A DNA stretch of 64,000 nucleotides, taken from positions 62,001 through 126,000 of the forward strand of contig NZ_JACHYC010000010.1 in assembly GCF_014192575.1 (NCBI RefSeq), in the 5' to 3' direction. The position numbers were made by a program, and so were the translations under genes. The notes beneath the pieces were generated by a model. The model saw only the letters and a list, made by a program, of their open reading frames with translations, searched no databases and was not told where the DNA came from. How positions within the stretch are numbered: position 1 is the stretch's first letter; each line of letters opens with the position of its first letter. Shown here piece after piece: positions 8,742 through 17,139 of the stretch. This DNA comes from Variovorax sp. Sphag1AA. Lineage in GTDB: Bacteria; Pseudomonadota; Gammaproteobacteria; Burkholderiales; Burkholderiaceae_C.

Positions 8742-9248
8742 ATGTCCGCGTTGGACCCTGCCTCCCATCACAGTGTCGAGTTCCTCTACCGTGACCACCA
8801 CGGCTGGTTGCAGGGATGGCTGCGCGGCAAGCTCGGCAGTGCCTTCGATGCGGCCGACCTCGCGCACGACACCTTTGTTCGGATCCTGGTCGACCGCAAC
8901 GCCCAGCTGATCCGCGAGCCGCGCAGCTATCTGGCCACTATTGCGGGTCGGGTGGTGGTTGACCACTATCGGCGTCAAGCGCTCGAGCGCGCGTATCTCG
9001 AAGCCTTGGCGCACTGGCCCCAACCTCTGGCGTTGTCGTGCGAGGAGCGCGCCATCTTGTTGGAGGCTCTCTATGAAATCGACGCCATGCTCGATGGCCT
9101 GGGAAGCCGGCTCAAGCAGGTCTTCATCCTCTCTCAGCTCGAGGGGTTGACCTACGCTCAGATCGCCGAGCGCCTGAACATGGGTTTGCGGACAGTCAAC
9201 AAGTACATGGCGCAGGCTGTCGCGCACATCTGTCTCATGCAGCCTTGA
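8742..9248 (+). CDS. FecI-like ECF sigma factor (sigma-70 family)
   Basis: 168-residue extracytoplasmic-function sigma factor. Region 2 is visible at about 10-80 (HSVEFLYRDHHGWLQGWLRG, DAADLAHDTFVRIL, PRSYLATIAGRVVVDHYRR) and region 4 at about 105-165 (LSQLEGLTYAQIAERLNMGL, a helix-turn-helix). The sequence and context match FecI-type sigma factors that transcribe a TonB-dependent receptor gene when the receptor binds its ferric ligand and the signal passes through the FecR-like protein. It is followed immediately by the fecR-like gene and then the receptor. The ribosome binding site is weak (gggggg about 14 nt upstream). Confidence 0.92.
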   Translation: MSALDPASHHSVEFLYRDHHGWLQGWLRGKLGSAFDAADLAHDTFVRILVDRNAQLIREPRSYLATIAGRVVVDHYRRQALERAYLEALAHWPQPLALSCEERAILLEALYEIDAMLDGLGSRLKQVFILSQLEGLTYAQIAERLNMGLRTVNKYMAQAVAHICLMQP

Positions 9249-9253
9249 CGGCA

Positions 9254-10252
9254 ATGTCTGCACCTCCCATCCGCGCCGCCTCGGAAGTACGGGCCATCGA
9301 AGAGGCGGCTGCCTGGTATGCGCACTTGTGTTCCGGCACCGCCACCGATCAGGACCGCCAACGTTGGGAGGCCTGGCACGCAGCGCAGTCGCTCAACGCT
9401 GCCGCCTGGGAGCGTGTCGGAGCCATGCAGCGCCGGCTGGCCGCAGTGCCCGGTGCGCTTGCCGCTCCAGCCTTGAACGCCGCGGTCCATGCCGAAGCCC
9501 ATACGCGCCGCGTCGTGCTGCGCAGCGTTGCCGTGGTGCTGGGTACCAGCGCGCTGGCTTGGTGGGGCTGGCGCCAGCCGGCTCGACAGGAGTGGATGGC
9601 GGATCTGCGCACGGGCGTTGGCGAGTTGCGGGACCTCAAGCTCGCTGACGGCTCCAGGCTCGTGCTCAACACGCGCACGGCCGTCGACGTGGCCTTCAAC
9701 GCTTCCCAGCGCCTGCTGTTGCTGCATGCGGGTGAAATCCTTGTGCAAACCGCGCCGGATCCTCAGATGGTCCCATCGGGTGGTGCGCGGCCTTTCCTGG
9801 TCGATACGGCGCATGGCCGCATCCGTGCGCTCGGCACACGCTTTCTGGTGCGCACCGATGCTGATGCCACGCGGGTCACGGTCCTGGATAAGGCGGTCGA
9901 GGTTCGGTCTGCAGCAGGAGGCGCTTCGGATTCGCCCATCCTGCTCCGGGCGGGCCAGCAACTGCGCTTCGGTCCGGGGGGCGTCGGGGAGGTCGTGGCT
10001 GCCGATCCGGTGGCCGATGCCTGGCGCCAGGGGAGCATCGTCGCGAACGACATGCCGCTCGCCGAGCTGCTGTCGGAACTCGGCCGCTACCGCAGTGGTG
10101 TGCTGAGCTGTGACCCGAGCATTGCCGGCCTGCCGGTTTCCGGCGCCTTTCCCGTTCCCGACACGGATCGCGCACTCGCGGTGCTGGCGACCGGGCTGCC
10201 GGTGCGCATCGAAACCCGCACGCGCTACTGGGTGCGGGTCATGCCCCGCTGA
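9254..10252 (+). CDS. FecR-like anti-sigma/sigma regulator, inner-membrane protein
   Basis: About 332 residues. The cytoplasmic N-terminus (DUF4880-like: EEAAAWYAHLCSGTATDQDR, RWEAWHAAQSLNAAAWERV) binds the sigma factor in this family. One transmembrane segment (VVLRSVAVVLGTSALAWWGW, about 83-102) precedes a periplasmic FecR domain (GELRDLKLADGSRLVLNTRT, VDTAHGRIRALGTRFLV). The C-terminal part resembles an STN-like fold (PLAELLSELGRYRSGVLSCD). A TTG at 9245 overlaps the sigma gene stop and would add three residues; I prefer the ATG at 9254. It relays occupancy of the outer-membrane receptor to the sigma factor. Confidence 0.92.
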   Translation: MSAPPIRAASEVRAIEEAAAWYAHLCSGTATDQDRQRWEAWHAAQSLNAAAWERVGAMQRRLAAVPGALAAPALNAAVHAEAHTRRVVLRSVAVVLGTSALAWWGWRQPARQEWMADLRTGVGELRDLKLADGSRLVLNTRTAVDVAFNASQRLLLLHAGEILVQTAPDPQMVPSGGARPFLVDTAHGRIRALGTRFLVRTDADATRVTVLDKAVEVRSAAGGASDSPILLRAGQQLRFGPGGVGEVVAADPVADAWRQGSIVANDMPLAELLSELGRYRSGVLSCDPSIAGLPVSGAFPVPDTDRALAVLATGLPVRIETRTRYWVRVMPR

Positions 10253-10356
10253 GCGAGCAATTTTTTTCGCGACGCCGTGCACTTTTGGCGCGGCTCATTC
10301 GACTTCCCTCCCGAAGGCGTCGCTCAGACGCTCCAAACCTGAGGGATTTCGATTTC

Positions 10357-12825
10357 ATGACTGTCGCTCGCTCCGCATCGTTCTCCGCGCTGACCAAGGC
10401 CGGGTTCTCCGTACATCTCATCGCCCGTGCCGCTCACATCGTGCTGCTGGGCACATTGGCGGCCGCGCCGGGCTTCGTCCAGGCACAGGCATCCGGCGCT
10501 CCGGCTGCGAGCGCCTCTGCAGCGCGCCGCTTCGACATCCCCGCCGGTCCCTTGGCACCAGCTGTCAGCCGCTTCGCGGGCGCGGCCGGCGTGGCGATCT
10601 CATTCAGCTCGGCGGACCTCAAGGGCCTGCAGTCGCCGGGACTTCAGGGTCTCTACTCCGTGGAAGAGGGTTTCTCACAACTACTGCGCGGCAGTGGCTG
10701 GAAGGCCGAGCCTGTCGGTGGCGGGAACTATGCCCTGCGCAAGCTGTCCGCAGCGGAGTCAGAGGCTGCGGATTCGGTCTCGAGTCTGCCGCAGGTGGTG
10801 GTGACCGCTTTGGCGCAATCGCCCGGCGACCTGCCAGCGCCCTACAGCGGCGGCCAGGTCGCACGAGGCGGACGGGTCGGGTTGCTGGGAAACAAGGACT
10901 TCATGGACACGCCGTTCAGCGTGACGTCCTACACGGCCCAGACAGTCCAGGACCAGCAGGCTCGGACCATCGCGGATGTGGTCGACAACAACCCTGCGTT
11001 CCGCTTCATCTATCCGGACAACGACGTCACGACGGATTTCACCGTCCGGGGCAACAAGGTGAAGGCGCTCGACATAGCCTACGGGGGCCTCTACGGCCTG
11101 ACCTCTCCGGGCGTGGAAGCACTGGAGCGCGTCGAGGTCATCACTGGCGCCAATGCCTTGCTCAATGGCCTGGGCCCGATCGGCGGCGTCGGCGGCAGCA
11201 TCAACCTGGTTCCCAAGCGTGCGACGAGCACGCCGCTCACCAGACTGTCGACAGGCTACATCTCCGATTCGCAGTTCGGTGTCAGTGCCGACGTGAGCCG
11301 GCGTTTCGGCGAAGACGAGCGCTTGGGCGTGCGATTCAACGGCGCCTATAGCGACGGCGACACGGCGACGGAGGGCCAGTCCAAGAAGATCGCCATGGGC
11401 GCTCTGGCGCTCGACTACCGCAAAGACAACGTTCGGCTGTCGGCGGACTTGGGATATCGAAAGAACGATGCGCAGTCTCCCTCGCGCACGACTTACGTGC
11501 TGTCCGGTTTTCCCATTCCGGCACCACCCCCCTCGGGCCAGAACTGGCAGCAGCGTTGGTCCTATGACAACACCGAGTCGCTCATGGGCACGCTGCGCGG
11601 CGAGGTCGACATCTCTCCGGACCTGACGGCCTACGCTGCCGTCGGTGCATCCCGGATGCGCGAGGAAGAACTGTTCGCCAACTCCATCTTGTACGCGGCC
11701 AACGGGAACCTGCTGCAGCGGCAGGTGTACTGGCCGGTCTATCGGGACAGCTCGACGGCCGAAACCGGACTGCGTGGGCGCTTCGTCACCGGCACGGTCG
11801 GGCATAGCTGGGTCGTGAGTGCTTCAGGCCTGTGGGTCAGCAATGGGATCATCCTGAACAATCTCGCGAACACCTATACCAACATCTACGCGCCGGTGTT
11901 CATTGCGCAACCGAGCATTGCTGGTTTGGCCGGACCATCCGATGTGCCCAAGACGGGGGAAACCACCGCTTCCGGGCTCGCGGTCGCCGACACGCTGTCG
12001 ATGATGGACGACAGGCTGCAGGTGATGCTGGGCCTGAGGTACCAGAGCGTGAAGTCCGAGAACTTCAGCCCCACCAACGGCAGCACGCTCACCAGCTACG
12101 ACAAGTCCGTGACCACGCCCGGCGTCGGTGTGTTGTTCAAGGCCGCGGACAATGTTTCGCTGTACGCCAACTACATCGAGGGGCTCCAGCAAGGCCCCAC
12201 CGCGGCGGCGGGATCGTCGAATGCAGGTGAGGTCTTTGCGCCTTATGTCTCCAAGCAGTACGAAGCCGGCGTGAAGGTCGACTTCGGGGGCTTCGCGACC
12301 ACGCTGGGCGCGTATCAGTTGACGACGCCGAACGGCTTCACCGACCCCAAAACCCTGGTCTATGGCATCAACGGCGAGCAGCGTACGCGCGGGCTCGAGC
12401 TGAACACCTTCGGCGAGATCACGCGAGGCGTTCGGCTGCTCGGCGGCGTTGCCTTCGTGAACGCCAAGCAGACGGCGACGGCGGGCGGCATCAACGACGG
12501 CAAGCAAGTCACCGGTGCGCCCAAGGTCCAGTTCAACCTGGGAGGCGAATGGGATATCCCGGGCATTCAAGGCCTGACCTTCTCCGCGCGCGCCATCTAC
12601 ACGGACGGGCAATACCTGGATCTCGCCAATCTGCAGCCGATCCCGTCATGGACCCGTTACGACGCCGGTGTGCGTTACCGAACCCAATGGAACGGAACAC
12701 CGACCACGATCCGCCTCAACGTCCAGAACCTGACCAACAAGAGCTATTGGGCTGCCGCAGTCGACGGCTATCTCGTTCAGAGCTCTCCTCGCACGCTGCA
12801 GTTGTCCGCCACGTTTGACTTCTGA
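10357..12825 (+). CDS. TonB-dependent siderophore receptor with N-terminal signalling (STN) domain
   Basis: 822-residue outer-membrane transducer. A signal peptide ends near FVQAQA. Residues 50-125 are the STN domain (RRFDIPAGPLAPAVSRFAGA, GLYSVEEGFSQLLRGSGW) that contacts FecR. The plug domain follows (VDNNPAFRFIYPDNDVTTDF, GVEALERVEVITGANALLNG), then a beta-barrel ending in aromatic-terminal QLSATFDF, typical of outer-membrane insertion. The barrel motifs look like FhuE/FpvA-type ferric-siderophore receptors; the exact siderophore is unknown. I start at MTVARSASF, which gives a proper signal peptide. No siderophore biosynthesis genes are nearby, so use of a foreign siderophore is plausible. 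Confidence 0.92.
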   Translation: MTVARSASFSALTKAGFSVHLIARAAHIVLLGTLAAAPGFVQAQASGAPAASASAARRFDIPAGPLAPAVSRFAGAAGVAISFSSADLKGLQSPGLQGLYSVEEGFSQLLRGSGWKAEPVGGGNYALRKLSAAESEAADSVSSLPQVVVTALAQSPGDLPAPYSGGQVARGGRVGLLGNKDFMDTPFSVTSYTAQTVQDQQARTIADVVDNNPAFRFIYPDNDVTTDFTVRGNKVKALDIAYGGLYGLTSPGVEALERVEVITGANALLNGLGPIGGVGGSINLVPKRATSTPLTRLSTGYISDSQFGVSADVSRRFGEDERLGVRFNGAYSDGDTATEGQSKKIAMGALALDYRKDNVRLSADLGYRKNDAQSPSRTTYVLSGFPIPAPPPSGQNWQQRWSYDNTESLMGTLRGEVDISPDLTAYAAVGASRMREEELFANSILYAANGNLLQRQVYWPVYRDSSTAETGLRGRFVTGTVGHSWVVSASGLWVSNGIILNNLANTYTNIYAPVFIAQPSIAGLAGPSDVPKTGETTASGLAVADTLSMMDDRLQVMLGLRYQSVKSENFSPTNGSTLTSYDKSVTTPGVGVLFKAADNVSLYANYIEGLQQGPTAAAGSSNAGEVFAPYVSKQYEAGVKVDFGGFATTLGAYQLTTPNGFTDPKTLVYGINGEQRTRGLELNTFGEITRGVRLLGGVAFVNAKQTATAGGINDGKQVTGAPKVQFNLGGEWDIPGIQGLTFSARAIYTDGQYLDLANLQPIPSWTRYDAGVRYRTQWNGTPTTIRLNVQNLTNKSYWAAAVDGYLVQSSPRTLQLSATFDF

Positions 12826-12837
12826 CGGAAGGCGCAC

Positions 12838-13968
12838 ATGGCGTCGGCGGCCGGCTTCCGAGGCTGGTACCAAGTCCACAAGTGGAGCAGCCTGGTCTGC
12901 ACGTTGTTCCTGCTTCTGCTGTGCGTGACAGGGTTGCCGCTCGTCTTCAGGGACGAGATCGAGACCTGGCAGGCCGAGGCCGTCGCGCCTTCGGCTGCAG
13001 GCGCCGACGCACGGCATGCCGATCTCGACATGCTGGTGGCGGCTGCACGCGGTCCCAACGGTCTCTTCCCTTCGGAGACAGTGCGCTGGATCAGTCTGGA
13101 GGACGATCGCTCCGAAATCTGGATCGCGCTCGCGCCGACATATGACGCGGATCGGAAGCTCAATCACGTCGTCCGGTTCGATGCCCGTACCGGGCGCGTT
13201 CTCGAGCAGCGCCGCTCCGCAGCGGAGGCAAGGCCCGACTTCATCGCGGTCATGTTCTGGCTGCACAAGGGCTTGCTGGCCGGTGAGGTCGGCGAACTGT
13301 TCCTGGGTGCGATGGGCATCCTCTTTCTCGTTGCGACGGTGTCGGGCGTGGTTCTGTACGCACCGTTCATGCGCAAGCTCGATTTCGGAACCGTTCGGCA
13401 GCACAAGGGGCGCCGCGTGCGGTGGCTGGATCTGCACAATCTGCTCGGCATCTCGACGGTGGCCTGGGTTCTGGTTGTCGGCGTGACGGGGGTACTCAAC
13501 GAGGTTTCCGAACCGCTCTACGGCCGTTGGCGCGAGACCGCGATCCGGGATCTACTGAAGCCGTACGCGGGCAAGCCCATGCCCACGGAACTCGCGTCCG
13601 TGCAGGGGGCCGCCGATGCAGTAGCCCGGGCCTTGCCCGGCATGAAGATCCGCAGCGTGCGCTATCCGGACGGCGAACTGGGCAGTCCACATCACTACCT
13701 GGTCTGGGCCATCGGCGACAGTCCGCTTCGATCGCGACTTTTCCAGCCCGCTTTGGTTGATGCGGCAACCGGTGAGCTTTCGAGCATTGGCCATGTGCCG
13801 TGGTACTTGAGCGCAGTGCAGCTGGCGCGGCCGCTGCACTTCGGAGACTACGGCGCCATGCCGATGAAAGTCCTTTGGGCGACGCTGGACCTGATCACCA
13901 TTGCGGTGCTTGGCAGCGGTGTGTACTTGTGGGTTGGGCGGCATTGGCGTCGCCGGCCGCGGACGTGA
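12838..13968 (+). CDS. PepSY-associated transmembrane protein (PiuB-like iron-regulated membrane protein)
   Basis: 376-residue inner-membrane protein starting 12 nt after the receptor gene, so surely in its operon. The N-terminal helix FRGWYQVHKWSSLVCTLFLL with W-x3-H-x-W is the hallmark of the PepSY_TM family; further membrane segments are LFLGAMGILFLVATVSGVVL, TVAWVLVVGVTGVLNE and LITIAVLGSGVYLWVGRHW. Conserved histidines in helix regions (VHKW, FWLHKGL, DLHNLLG) suggest haem or metal contact. Family members are linked to reduction or release of iron from imported ferric siderophores; that role is inferred here from family and operon. Confidence 0.9.
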   Translation: MASAAGFRGWYQVHKWSSLVCTLFLLLLCVTGLPLVFRDEIETWQAEAVAPSAAGADARHADLDMLVAAARGPNGLFPSETVRWISLEDDRSEIWIALAPTYDADRKLNHVVRFDARTGRVLEQRRSAAEARPDFIAVMFWLHKGLLAGEVGELFLGAMGILFLVATVSGVVLYAPFMRKLDFGTVRQHKGRRVRWLDLHNLLGISTVAWVLVVGVTGVLNEVSEPLYGRWRETAIRDLLKPYAGKPMPTELASVQGAADAVARALPGMKIRSVRYPDGELGSPHHYLVWAIGDSPLRSRLFQPALVDAATGELSSIGHVPWYLSAVQLARPLHFGDYGAMPMKVLWATLDLITIAVLGSGVYLWVGRHWRRRPRT

Positions 13969-14089
13969 CCCGTCTTTCTCCTCTCCATTGGGGACGAAGA
14001 TCCCGTGCGTTCCGTTGTCAATTCGAGTCCGCCGCGGTCTGCGATCGCGAGCCGAGATTGAGAATTCACACCAAACGATTGGAGGAGCC

Positions 14090-15142
14090 ATGCTGATATT
14101 CACGAATCGCACGATGCAGGCGAGTTCTGACGAGTCTGCATTTGGGGCGGGCTTCAGTCAGGGCTCCGAGATCCTTGGAATGGCGACGGTGGCCAGAAAG
14201 GGCAAGAAAGGGTGGTCTGTCGCAGACATCGATTCCGATGTGAACGATGCCGACTCGAAGCAGGCGCTCGTTCCGATCTTCCAGGGAGCGGCGCCGGTCC
14301 TGATCTACATCCACGGCTTCAACAATACGCCGGCGAAGTGCTTCGAGCGTTGCCTGAAGCTTGAGTCGCTGTACGGCGTGCAGGTCGTTGGCTTCTCATG
14401 GCCATCGGAGGGCTTCCAGGCCGACGGCACGCTGGGGCCGGGCGTCATCCCCAGCGCGGATTCTGGCGACGAGAACGACCTGAGTGCGGTCAACGCCGGC
14501 AATCGAAGGGAATCGCCCATTCAGTCGATGATTCATCGATACCACCAGGCAGTCCTCAACGGTAAGAATTCGGTCGACGCTCTCGCGCGCTTCCTGCGGA
14601 TGGTGGCTGCCGCACGACTGGATGCGAACGCGCAGCCGTTCACATTGGCCGCTCACAGCCTGGGAGCCCAGTTCCTTCAGTACTCGCTGGACATTCCGGT
14701 CGTTGCGGAGTCTCTCGCTACAGCCCGGAATGTTGCGCTTCTTGCGCCGTGCGTGCGCGCCAGCGATCACCGAAACTGGATCGGCAAGATTCGGCCGCTA
14801 AGCCAGCTCTTCGTGACCTTCAACAAGGGCGACTCGGTGCTGGCCGGCGCGGCCGTCGCGGACCTCGACCTTGGGAGCAACAGTCAGCTCAAACTCGGAA
14901 CGGACCCCACGCCGGATCGCTTCCGTGAGTCCTACATGCGCTACATCAGCTGCACCAACGCGATGAACGGATTCGGTGGGCATGGGTACTTCGCCCAGGA
15001 CAAGATGCCCAAGCACATGCAGACCGTTTTCGGGCGCATCTTCAGTTCGAAGCGCGACCTCGAGGCGGGCGAGATCGATCGAAAGATCTATGGGATCAAG
15101 GGTGACGAGGACGGGCTCACCTGCTACTTCAACGCGCCCTGA
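14090..15142 (+). CDS. Alpha/beta hydrolase, DUF900-like
   Basis: 350 residues, no signal peptide. The oxyanion region LIYIHGFNNTPAKCFERC and the nucleophile elbow TLAAHSLGAQFLQYS (Gly/Ala-His-Ser-x-Gly form) place it with DUF900-type hydrolases, which are esterase/lipase-like proteins of unclear substrate. A possible catalytic Asp/His region lies in the C-terminal third (GDSVLAGAAVADLDLG, GFGGHGYF). The start at MLIFTNRTMQ is backed by a strong ribosome binding site (ttggaggagcc). It is a single transcription unit between the iron locus and the SDR/LysR pair. Confidence 0.8.
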   Translation: MLIFTNRTMQASSDESAFGAGFSQGSEILGMATVARKGKKGWSVADIDSDVNDADSKQALVPIFQGAAPVLIYIHGFNNTPAKCFERCLKLESLYGVQVVGFSWPSEGFQADGTLGPGVIPSADSGDENDLSAVNAGNRRESPIQSMIHRYHQAVLNGKNSVDALARFLRMVAAARLDANAQPFTLAAHSLGAQFLQYSLDIPVVAESLATARNVALLAPCVRASDHRNWIGKIRPLSQLFVTFNKGDSVLAGAAVADLDLGSNSQLKLGTDPTPDRFRESYMRYISCTNAMNGFGGHGYFAQDKMPKHMQTVFGRIFSSKRDLEAGEIDRKIYGIKGDEDGLTCYFNAP

Positions 15143-15172
15143 GCAGCACTCCGGTGGCGCTCGTCCGGTCAG

Positions 15173-15922
15173 TCAGACCTGGGCCATGCCACCGTCGACG
15201 AAGAGTTCGATGCCATTGATGAAGCTGGCGGCGTCTGAGGCGAGGAAGGCCACGGCCTTGCCGATCTCGCCGGGCTCGCCCAGACGGCCCAGCGGCACTT
15301 GCGAAGCCAGATAGTCGAACAGTCCCTGACGCGCCTCATCGGGCACCAGATCACCCAGGCCTGGCGTGCGGATGGGGCCGGGGCTGACGGCGTTGACGCG
15401 GATGCCGCGATCCTTCAGGTCCAGTGCCCAGGAGCGAGCGAAGTTGCGCACCGCTGCCTTGCTGGCGCTGTAGACACTGAAGTTGGCTGTGCCCTGGATG
15501 GACGTGGTCGACGAGGTGAGGATCACCGATGCGCCATTGCTCAACAGCGGGAGCGCCTTCTGCACCGTGAACAGCACACCGCGCACATTGGTACCGAAGA
15601 TGCGGTCGAAGTGCTCTTCGGTGATGGCGCCCAGCGGCAACATGTCGCCGCCGCCGGCATTGGCAAACAGGATGTCCAGCCGACCGGCAGTCTTTGCGAT
15701 CTGGGCATAGACCGCATCCAGGTCCGACAGCACCGATGCGTCGGCACGCAGCGCGGTGGCGGCCGAACCGATCTGGGCGACTGCTGCATCCAGTTCCGGT
15801 TGGCGGCGCCCGGTGATGAAGACCCGCGCGCCCTGGGCCGCCAGTTCCTTGGCGGCACCCAGGCCAATGCCGCTGCTGCCGCCGGTGACCAGGGCGATCT
15901 TGCCTTCGAGTTGCTTGTTCAT
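15173..15922 (-). CDS. SDR family oxidoreductase
   Basis: 249-residue classical short-chain dehydrogenase/reductase. The nucleotide-binding TGGSSGIG (residues 14-21), NAG (about 89-91) and the catalytic set Ser-Tyr-Lys (LTSSTTSIQ, then YSASKAA) are all present, as is the PGPIRTPG loop. An Arg near the second strand (FITGRRQPELD) suggests NADP(H) preference. It is transcribed divergently from the LysR-type gene at 16058 across a 135-nt gap, the usual arrangement for a LysR regulator and its target. The substrate is unknown. Confidence 0.92.
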   Translation of the reverse strand: MNKQLEGKIALVTGGSSGIGLGAAKELAAQGARVFITGRRQPELDAAVAQIGSAATALRADASVLSDLDAVYAQIAKTAGRLDILFANAGGGDMLPLGAITEEHFDRIFGTNVRGVLFTVQKALPLLSNGASVILTSSTTSIQGTANFSVYSASKAAVRNFARSWALDLKDRGIRVNAVSPGPIRTPGLGDLVPDEARQGLFDYLASQVPLGRLGEPGEIGKAVAFLASDAASFINGIELFVDGGMAQV

Positions 15923-16017
15923 GATGAGCTCCGTTTCGTGACTTGAGGGTTGGTATGGGGAGTGACTTTAGGCCTCGGTCATTGATTGAAAAAGATCAAA
16001 GAATGAAATGACTATCC

Positions 16018-16029
16018 ATCTATGTAGAT
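16018..16029 (+). promoter_or_regulatory. Short palindrome in SDR/LysR divergent promoter
   Basis: ATCTA-TG-TAGAT is a perfect 5-bp inverted repeat in the A/T-rich divergent region, 29-40 nt before the LysR start. It is a plausible autoregulatory site, but no T-N11-A motif beyond chance was found. Confidence 0.3.
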
Positions 16030-16057
16030 AATGGTGGCCTGCAACGAGGAACGGTCC

Positions 16058-17032
16058 ATGGATCAACTGCTGGCGATGCGCGCCTTTGCCCGCGTAGTGG
16101 AATCAGGCGGCTTCACACGGGCGGCCGATTCGCTGGACGTGCCCCTCGCCACGGTCAGCAAGCTGGTCCGGGAACTGGAGGCCCATCTGGGCGTGCGGCT
16201 GCTTCAGCGCACGACCCGGCGCGTGACTGTGACGCCGGAAGGCCAGGACTACTACGCCAAGAGCACGCGCATCCTGCGCGATCTGGAGGACATCGACGCT
16301 TCGTTCAACCTTGCGCGCGGCAAGCCCCGAGGGCATCTGCGCATCGATGTCGGAGGCTCCACTGCGCGTGACGTACTCATCCCGCTGCTCCCTGATTTCG
16401 TGGCGCGCTACCCGGACATCCGTATCGATCTGGGCGTGTCGGATCGCGCGGTGGACCTGATCGGCGACAACGTCGACTGCGTCATTCGCGGCGGTCCGCT
16501 GGAAAGTTCATCGCTGGTGGCCCGTCGCTTGGGCGAGGCGTCGCTGATCACTTGCGCCACTCCGAGCTATCTCAAGCAGTACGGCACGCCTGCCTACCCC
16601 GACGAATTGAAGAACGGTCACCGGTTGGTGAGCTATGTATTGAGCCATTCGGGCAGGGCAGTGCCGTTTCGCTTCGAGCGCGACGGCGAGAAGACCGAGA
16701 TCAAGGTCGAGCATCGCATCGGCGTCAATGAGAGCAATGCACACCTGGCGGCCTGCTTGGCGGGCCTGGGCATCGTCCAGACGTTCGCCTACGCAGCCGC
16801 ATCGTCACTGCGTGACGGCTCGCTGGTGGAAATCCTGAAACCCTGGCGACCGGCGCCATACCCCTTCCACGTCGTGTATCCGCAAACCCGACATGCCACG
16901 CAGCGCCTGCGGTTGTTCATCGACTGGTTGCTGGAGGGCTTTCCTGCACGAGTGAGCGAAGGCAAGCCTTCAACGACGACCGAGCCGTCGAACTCGAGGC
17001 AGCGTAGACGGCAAGCTCCGCGGGCTAGTTAG
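16058..17032 (+). CDS. LysR-type transcriptional regulator
   Basis: 324 residues. The winged helix-turn-helix occupies 1-60 (MDQLLAMRAFARVVESGGFT, RAADSLDVPLATVSKLVREL, GVRLLQRTTRRVTVTPEG), followed by a substrate-binding domain (HLRIDVGGSTARDVLIPLLP, DCVIRGGPLESSSLVARRLG). It belongs to the large CrgA/DsdC-like group that usually controls a divergently transcribed oxidoreductase. The start MDQLLAM is chosen because it fits the family N-terminus and has a purine-rich site (aacgagga) upstream. The probable target is the divergent SDR gene. Confidence 0.92.
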   Translation: MDQLLAMRAFARVVESGGFTRAADSLDVPLATVSKLVRELEAHLGVRLLQRTTRRVTVTPEGQDYYAKSTRILRDLEDIDASFNLARGKPRGHLRIDVGGSTARDVLIPLLPDFVARYPDIRIDLGVSDRAVDLIGDNVDCVIRGGPLESSSLVARRLGEASLITCATPSYLKQYGTPAYPDELKNGHRLVSYVLSHSGRAVPFRFERDGEKTEIKVEHRIGVNESNAHLAACLAGLGIVQTFAYAAASSLRDGSLVEILKPWRPAPYPFHVVYPQTRHATQRLRLFIDWLLEGFPARVSEGKPSTTTEPSNSRQRRRQAPRAS

Positions 17033-17139
17033 TCCAGGGGCGCGATGGCGCCGTTGAGCATCCTCTTCGCCCCAGCGCAGAGGCGACTCCCTGCATGCAC
17101 AGTAAGCTCGCAGGCCAAGACTGCACGGACGAATTGGCA

